From an uncultured Alistipes sp. (GTDB lineage: Bacteria; Bacteroidota; Bacteroidia; Bacteroidales; Rikenellaceae): 5,877 nucleotides of DNA. The notes beneath the pieces were generated by a model that made no database searches, was not told the origin of the DNA, and saw only the letters and a program-made list of their open reading frames with translations. The position numbers and the translations under genes are program-made. The DNA lies in the NCBI GenBank assembly GCA_947174575.1, contig CAMWJM010000086.1, positions 1 to 5,877 of the forward strand, read 5' to 3'. This document shows, in pieces, positions 1-5,877 of this stretch (position 1 is its first letter; every line of letters starts with the position of its first letter).

Positions 1-20
1 CTTTCAGACCGCGCACGATG

Positions 21-43
21 TGCGGATATTAACCAAATCCGCA
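21..43. repeat. Inverted repeat, 7-bp arms with 9-nt loop
   Basis: TGCGGAT at 21-27 is the exact reverse complement of ATCCGCA at 37-43. The left arm partly overlaps a second, smaller hairpin (CGCAC 12-16 with GTGCG 20-24, loop GAT), so the two cannot form together. No T-run follows on either strand, so it does not look like a standard intrinsic terminator. It lies just past the stop codon of the putative minus-strand ORF at 63-230. Its function is unknown. Confidence 0.45.
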
Positions 44-62
44 ATTTCATGATGAAAAATTT

Positions 63-230
63 TTATTTCCGGCGCTGGCGACGGCCGTTTTCGAAAACAT
101 TTTCGCCGAGGGTTATCGAGTCGACAACAAGCCGGCCAAGCAAACCGGGCATGGGACATGTAGGCACGGCCATGAAGCCGAACTCGGAATAGATCTTCTT
201 CAAACTCGCGACACCGCTCCATATATACAT
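63..230 (-). CDS. Putative small protein, 55 aa, no recognised family
   Basis: This is an ATG-to-TAA reading frame of 55 codons. I do not recognise the product. What is seen: a start MYIWSGVASLKKIYSEFGF, a middle with VPTCPMPGLLGRLVV (one Cys, several Pro and Gly), and a basic C-terminus ending RRQRRK. There is no clear signal peptide or membrane helix. About 36 of 55 codons end in G or C, lower than in sdaA but not random-looking for AT-richer sequence. The start codon sits inside the 225-240 palindrome, and the frame is closed upstream by a TAA with no other ATG between. A later in-frame ATG at 173 would give 36 residues. No Shine-Dalgarno is seen, but the upstream stretch is AT-rich, which is normal for Bacteroidetes. 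It could equally be the remnant of a longer gene or a chance ORF. Confidence 0.28.
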   Translation of the reverse strand: MYIWSGVASLKKIYSEFGFMAVPTCPMPGLLGRLVVDSITLGENVFENGRRQRRK

Positions 231-240
231 ATATATGTAT
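225..240. repeat. Perfect 16-bp AT-rich palindrome
   Basis: ATACATATATATGTAT reads the same on both strands. It sits in a longer alternating TA tract (221-240) and contains the ATG (minus strand, 228-230) of the putative small ORF. It could be an operator-like site, an easily melted promoter segment, or simple-sequence DNA. Nothing else in the sequence decides which. Confidence 0.5.
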
Positions 241-267
241 GAATGATAAACCCATCGACCGGCTTTC

Positions 268-276
268 GGGGGGGGG
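268..276. repeat. Homopolymer run of nine G
   Basis: Nine consecutive G on the plus strand, inside otherwise non-repetitive sequence between the AT palindrome and the hairpin-rich region. Such tracts are prone to slippage. No credible coding frame crosses it, so any effect of a length change would be on promoter spacing or RNA structure rather than on a protein. Confidence 0.7.
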
Positions 277-316
277 ACACGAAATTATTTGCGGTTCTTC
301 CGTTTCTTTGGCTGTC

Positions 317-375
317 GCCGAAAATACTCGAACTCGGCGTTATCTTTGGCAGCGCCCAAGATACTCATGTTCGGC
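317..375. repeat. Imperfect direct repeat, two 22-nt copies
   Basis: Copies at 317-338 and 354-375 agree at 16 of 22 positions, with the shared pattern GCC.AA.ATACTC....TCGGC and a start-to-start distance of 37. Each copy takes part in hairpins: the first supplies the arms CGCCGA/TCGGCG (316-321 with 334-339), and the second supplies AAGATA (358-363), which can pair with TATCTT at 341-346. The arrangement resembles intergenic elements built of short duplicated palindromic units. Whether it is dispersed in the genome cannot be seen from one window. Confidence 0.45.
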
Positions 376-401
376 AAAATGCAAGTAAACTTGCTTTTGC
401 C
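373..401. repeat. Long imperfect hairpin, 13 bp with one bulge
   Basis: GGCAAAA (373-379) pairs with TTTTGCC (395-401), and GCAAGT (381-386) pairs with ACTTGC (389-394). T380 is bulged, and AA (387-388) closes the loop, or a TAAA loop if the top pair opens. The A-run on the left arm and T-run on the right give it a partial resemblance to a bidirectional terminator, but the T tract is inside the stem and only four bases long. It lies 49 nt upstream of the tRNA, and its right arm overlaps the candidate -33 element of the tRNA promoter. Confidence 0.55.
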
Positions 402-421
402 CCCGCTTTTTCGTATCTTCG
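391..421 (+). promoter_or_regulatory. Candidate Bacteroidetes-type promoter for tRNA-Arg
   Basis: TTG at 391-393 and TATCTTCG at 414-421 are separated by 20 nt. This matches the spacing of the Bacteroidetes -33 (TTG) and -7 (TAnnTTTG) elements, with one mismatch (C for T) in the -7 box. A start near 425-430 would make a short leader of about 20-25 nt before the tRNA, and the transcript would begin inside the left arm of the 422-448 hairpin. That hairpin would then terminate only RNA coming from upstream. This is a consensus match by eye, and short degenerate motifs do occur by chance. Confidence 0.33.
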
Positions 422-448
422 CGGTGTTCCTCCGGGGACACCGTTTTT
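422..448 (+). terminator. Intrinsic terminator immediately upstream of the tRNA gene
   Basis: CGGTGTTCC (422-430) pairs with GGGACACCG (435-443) in a 9-bp stem containing one G-U pair, with a TCCG tetraloop at 431-434, followed directly by TTTTT (444-448). This is the classic layout of a Rho-independent terminator on the plus strand. It ends only one base before the first base of the tRNA. It implies that some RNA made from the 1-421 region ends here, or that the tRNA gene is insulated from upstream transcription. Confidence 0.65.
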
Positions 449-449
449 C

Positions 450-524
450 GGCTCCATAGTTCAAGGGATAGAACGAGGGTTTCCTAAACCCTAAATTCGC
501 GTTCGAGTCGCGGTGGGGCTACCA
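450..524 (+). tRNA. trnR: tRNA-Arg, anticodon CCU (decodes AGG)
   Basis: The full cloverleaf folds. The acceptor stem is GGCTCCA (450-456) with TGGGGCT (514-520), seven pairs including two G-U. TA at 457-458 is followed by the D stem GTTC/GAAC (459-462, 471-474) with an 8-nt loop containing GGG. The anticodon stem AGGGT/ACCCT (476-480, 488-492) is perfect, and its loop TTCCTAA (481-487) places the anticodon CCT at 483-485. The variable loop has four bases. The T stem TCGCG/CGCGG (497-501, 509-513) closes the standard loop TTCGAGT. The discriminator is A521, and CCA is encoded (522-524). This tRNA reads the AGG arginine codon, normally rare in GC-rich genomes. It has a terminator on each side, so it appears to be a single-gene transcript. 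Confidence 0.96.
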
Positions 525-557
525 ACGAAGGGCGTGTACGAGACACGCTCTTTTCGT
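525..557 (+). terminator. Probable terminator of the tRNA-Arg transcript
   Basis: GCGTGT (532-537) pairs with ACACGC (543-548) around the loop ACGAG. The stem can be lengthened by GG/TC pairs and by A-U pairs, up to ACGAA (525-529) with TTCGT (553-557). TCTTTT follows the core stem (549-554). It begins directly after the tRNA CCA end, as expected for release of a short tRNA precursor, and it separates the tRNA from sdaA, whose ATG is 23 nt downstream. The interrupted T tract suggests termination may be incomplete. Confidence 0.6.
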
Positions 558-580
558 ATCCTATTTGCAATCCGAATGCT

Positions 581-1783
581 ATGGAATCGCTCAAAGAACT
601 CTACAGGATCGGTCACGGCCCGTCGAGCAGCCACACGATGGGGCCGAAGAGAGCAGCCGAACTCTTTCTGCAGCGCTGCCCCGATGCCGAGGCCTACCGC
701 GTGACGCTCTACGGATCGCTCGCCGCTACCGGCAAGGGCCACCTCACCGACACGGCGATCCTCTCCACGCTGCAGCCCCATGCCCCGACCGAGATCGTCT
801 GGCGCCCGGATGTCGTCCCCTCGCTGCACCCCAACGGCATGCTGTTCGAGGGGCTGCGCAGCGAGAAGGCCGTCGAGAGCTGGGAAGTCTACAGCATCGG
901 GGGCGGCGCCCTGGCCGACGCGACCACGAAACGCGAAGTGCCGCCGAGCATCTACCCGATGACCACCATTTCGGAGATCAAGGCCTGGTGCTATCGCGAG
1001 GGCAAAACCTACTGGGAGTATGTCGACGACTGCGAAGGCCCCGAAATCTGGGACTACCTCGACACCGTGTGGACGACCATGTGCGAGACCATTCGCCAGG
1101 GGTTGAACAACGACGGCGTGCTGCCCGGAGGGCTGAAAGTAGCCCGCAAGGCGGCGACCTACTTCGTGAAGTCGAAAAGCTACTCCGACTCGCTTTCGTC
1201 GCGGGCGAAGATCTATGCCTATGCCTTGGCTACCTCGGAGGAGAACGCCTCGGGCGGCCGGGTCGTGACGGCGCCCACCTGCGGATCGAGCGGCGTGGTA
1301 CCGGCGGTGCTCTATCATTTGGCCACCTCGCGCGACTTCCTGCGCATCCGCATCCTGCGGGCGCTGGCCACGGCGGGGCTGTTCGGCAACGTGGCCAAGA
1401 CCCATTCGTCGATTTCCGGCGCCGAGGTCGGCTGTCAGGGCGAAGTCGGCGTAGCCTGCGCCATGGCAGCCGCGGCCGCGTGCCAGCTCTTCGGCGGCAC
1501 ACCCTCGCAGATCGAATACGCAGCAGAAATGGGGCTGGAACACCACCTGGGCCTCACCTGCGACCCGGTGTGCGGACTGGTGCAGGTGCCCTGCATCGAG
1601 CGCAACGCCATAGCCGCCGCCCGGGCGCTCGACGCCAACATCTACGCCACGCTCTCCGACGGCTCGCACCTGGTGTCGTACGACAAGGTGGTCGAAGTGA
1701 TGAACGAAACGGGCCACAACCTCCCCTCGCTCTACCGCGAAACCTCGGAATGCGGACTGGCCAAACAATATCGGAACGAATAA
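581..1783 (+). CDS. sdaA: L-serine ammonia-lyase (L-serine dehydratase), iron-sulfur type
   Basis: This cytosolic enzyme deaminates L-serine to pyruvate and ammonia, using a [4Fe-4S] cluster rather than PLP. Residues 1 to about 130 form the SDH-beta domain, with GPSSSHTMGP at 13-22 and GKGHLTD at 51-57 (His54). Residues from about 140 to the end form the SDH-alpha domain, with APTCGSSG at 231-238 and CDPVCGLVQVPCIERN at 327-342. Candidate cluster ligands are Cys285, Cys327 and Cys338. Their spacing (42 and 11) matches, from memory, Cys343/385/396 of the Legionella enzyme. At 400 aa it is about 55 shorter than E. coli SdaA. It lacks the near-terminal Cys of the 'tail-in-mouth' forms, and the usual ETS.GGLA tail motif reads ETSECGLA here (Cys391). 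Cys331 stands where many homologues have Gly. The ATG gives the expected family N-terminus with no Shine-Dalgarno. It is single-gene by context, closed by the terminator at 2018-2052. Confidence 0.97.
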   Translation: MESLKELYRIGHGPSSSHTMGPKRAAELFLQRCPDAEAYRVTLYGSLAATGKGHLTDTAILSTLQPHAPTEIVWRPDVVPSLHPNGMLFEGLRSEKAVESWEVYSIGGGALADATTKREVPPSIYPMTTISEIKAWCYREGKTYWEYVDDCEGPEIWDYLDTVWTTMCETIRQGLNNDGVLPGGLKVARKAATYFVKSKSYSDSLSSRAKIYAYALATSEENASGGRVVTAPTCGSSGVVPAVLYHLATSRDFLRIRILRALATAGLFGNVAKTHSSISGAEVGCQGEVGVACAMAAAAACQLFGGTPSQIEYAAEMGLEHHLGLTCDPVCGLVQVPCIERNAIAAARALDANIYATLSDGSHLVSYDKVVEVMNETGHNLPSLYRETSECGLAKQYRNE

Positions 1784-1829
1784 CAGCAAAAGTCTCGAGT
1801 TGCCATTTTTCCACGGCACGACATTTCAG

Positions 1830-1958
1830 CCCGACATCGCGGCCTGGCACTACGCCCCCTACGACGCCTGACACGCCCCACTACCCGACATCACGGCCAT
1901 TGTCCGACACTGCGGCCCAACACCTACGGCCCCGATGCCGCTTGACATCCTCACGGCC
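1830..1958. repeat. Degenerate short repeats in the gene-free sdaA-rpoC gap
   Basis: The 234 bases after sdaA (1784-2017) carry no credible gene. They are strongly C-rich and T-poor on the plus strand until about 1985. Within them a motif close to CCGACATCRCGGCC recurs: CCCGACATCGCGGCC (1830-1844), CCCGACATCACGGCC (1884-1898), TCCGACACTGCGGCC (1903-1917), CCAACACCTACGGCC (1917-1931) and TTGACATCCTCACGGCC (1942-1958). The first two differ at one base; the rest are looser. Spacing is irregular (54, 19, 14 and about 25), so this is not a clean tandem array or a CRISPR. It may be decayed duplicated sequence or a set of binding sites. No mobile-element ends were seen. Confidence 0.45.
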
Positions 1959-2017
1959 CAACAACGCATCTCACCACCAGATACCGTCGCCCGACTATTT
2001 CACTTGTATATTTAATT

Positions 2018-2052
2018 AAAAACCGCTCCGAGAGTTCTCGGAGCGGTTTTTT
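2018..2052. terminator. Strong bidirectional terminator between sdaA and rpoC
   Basis: CCGCTCCGAG (2023-2032) pairs perfectly with CTCGGAGCGG (2037-2046) around the loop AGTT. A5 precedes the stem (2018-2022) and T6 follows it (2047-2052). Read on the plus strand it ends sdaA, and read on the minus strand (stem followed by TTTTTAATTAAA) it ends rpoC. This is the expected shared terminator of a convergent pair. It lies 47 nt past the rpoC stop codon and 234 nt past the sdaA stop codon. Confidence 0.95.
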
Positions 2053-2099
2053 CATAGGAACGGCCGCCTCGCAAGGCGCCGCTCGGGAATATCCTGCGG

Positions 2100-5877
<3,778 letters not shown>

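Larger units (their letters stand above)
1..449. other. Intergenic region without a recognised gene, rich in inverted repeats
   Basis: No protein of known family can be read here in any frame. Base composition is mixed: a moderately AT-rich left part, an AT palindrome near 225-240, a G9 tract at 268-276, then hairpin-rich sequence up to the tRNA. Short perfect or near-perfect inverted repeats visible by eye are TGCGGAT/ATCCGCA (21-27 with 37-43), GTTTTCGAAAAC (87-98), CGCCGA/TCGGCG (316-321 with 334-339), TATCTT/AAGATA (341-346 with 358-363) and a 13-bp bulged hairpin (373-401). The only plausible small ORF is the minus-strand one at 63-230. The region could hold a small RNA, a long leader, or decayed sequence. 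The sequence alone does not decide between these. Confidence 0.6.

Noticed and set aside
49..192. A 47-codon plus-strand frame starting MMKNFYFRRWRRPF
   Set aside because: It lies antisense to the 63-230 candidate, its Arg/Pro/Ser/Thr-rich body looks like a complement frame, and it has no recognisable homology.
4..255. An 83-codon minus-strand frame overlapping the 55-residue candidate
   Set aside because: Its composition (many Arg, Cys, His) looks like a shifted frame; the frame at 63-230 reads more like a protein. Neither is proven.
243..494. An 83-codon plus-strand frame left of the tRNA
   Set aside because: It runs through the terminator and half of the tRNA-Arg gene, and across the G9 tract, so it cannot be a normal gene.
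560..567. CCTATTTG as a -7 element for sdaA
   Set aside because: It lacks the TA of TAnnTTTG, no TTG lies 19-21 bases upstream, and the start site would be only a few bases before the ATG. The sdaA promoter was not located.
491..1819. A 442-codon open frame on the minus strand, antisense to sdaA
   Set aside because: sdaA on the plus strand is an unmistakable conserved enzyme. The antisense frame stays open because of GC-rich third positions, shows no known domain, and runs through part of the tRNA.
1830..1958. CRISPR-like array after sdaA
   Set aside because: The repeats are only about 15 nt, degenerate and irregularly spaced, and no cas gene is present.
1935..2015. A 26-codon ORF (MPLDILTAQQ...) ending just before the bidirectional terminator
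   Set aside because: A frame of this length is expected by chance, it overlaps the degenerate repeats, and it has no start-region signal.
565..2019. A 484-codon plus-strand frame overlapping sdaA
   Set aside because: It is out of frame with sdaA, very rich in Arg, Pro and Gly as expected of a shifted GC-rich frame, and shows no recognisable domain.
2065..2078. Small hairpin CGCCT/AGGCG in the rpoC 3' UTR
   Set aside because: A 5-bp stem in GC-rich DNA with no T-run; the real terminator is the adjacent 2018-2052 structure.

Overview
The window looks like chromosomal core sequence from a GC-rich member of the Bacteroidales. Alistipes/Rikenellaceae is my best guess, and it is an inference. It rests on the RpoC type (an E. 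coli-like insert in the trigger loop plus an extra C-terminal insertion), a short 400-residue oxygen-sensitive L-serine dehydratase typical of anaerobes, GC-rich codons in both large genes, and an AT-rich start region on sdaA with no Shine-Dalgarno sequence.

Layout from left to right. Positions 1-449 hold no recognisable conserved gene. They contain a possible 55-residue ORF on the minus strand (63-230), a 16-bp AT palindrome, a run of nine G, and from about 316 onward a dense series of hairpins ending in a convincing intrinsic terminator (422-448). A complete tRNA-Arg(CCU) gene with encoded CCA follows at 450-524, and its own terminator hairpin follows at 525-557. A complete sdaA (L-serine ammonia-lyase, 581-1783) lies 23 nt further on, on the same strand. 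A gene-free, C-rich stretch (1784-2017) carries degenerate short repeats. A strong bidirectional terminator (2018-2052) separates sdaA from the convergent rpoC, which fills the rest of the window on the minus strand (2100-5877) and is cut by the right edge, with roughly 150-170 N-terminal residues missing.

The genes do not form one pathway. rpoC is the end of what is normally an rpoB-rpoC operon, whose upstream part lies beyond the right edge. sdaA converts serine to pyruvate and ammonia. The tRNA decodes AGG, and sdaA has its only two AGR arginine codons within its first 24 codons. I found no mobile element, CRISPR array, toxin-antitoxin or defence gene. No clear undescribed system is present. 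The least explained part is the left 449 bases, especially the overlap of a terminator, alternative hairpins and a candidate Bacteroidetes-type promoter directly upstream of the tRNA.
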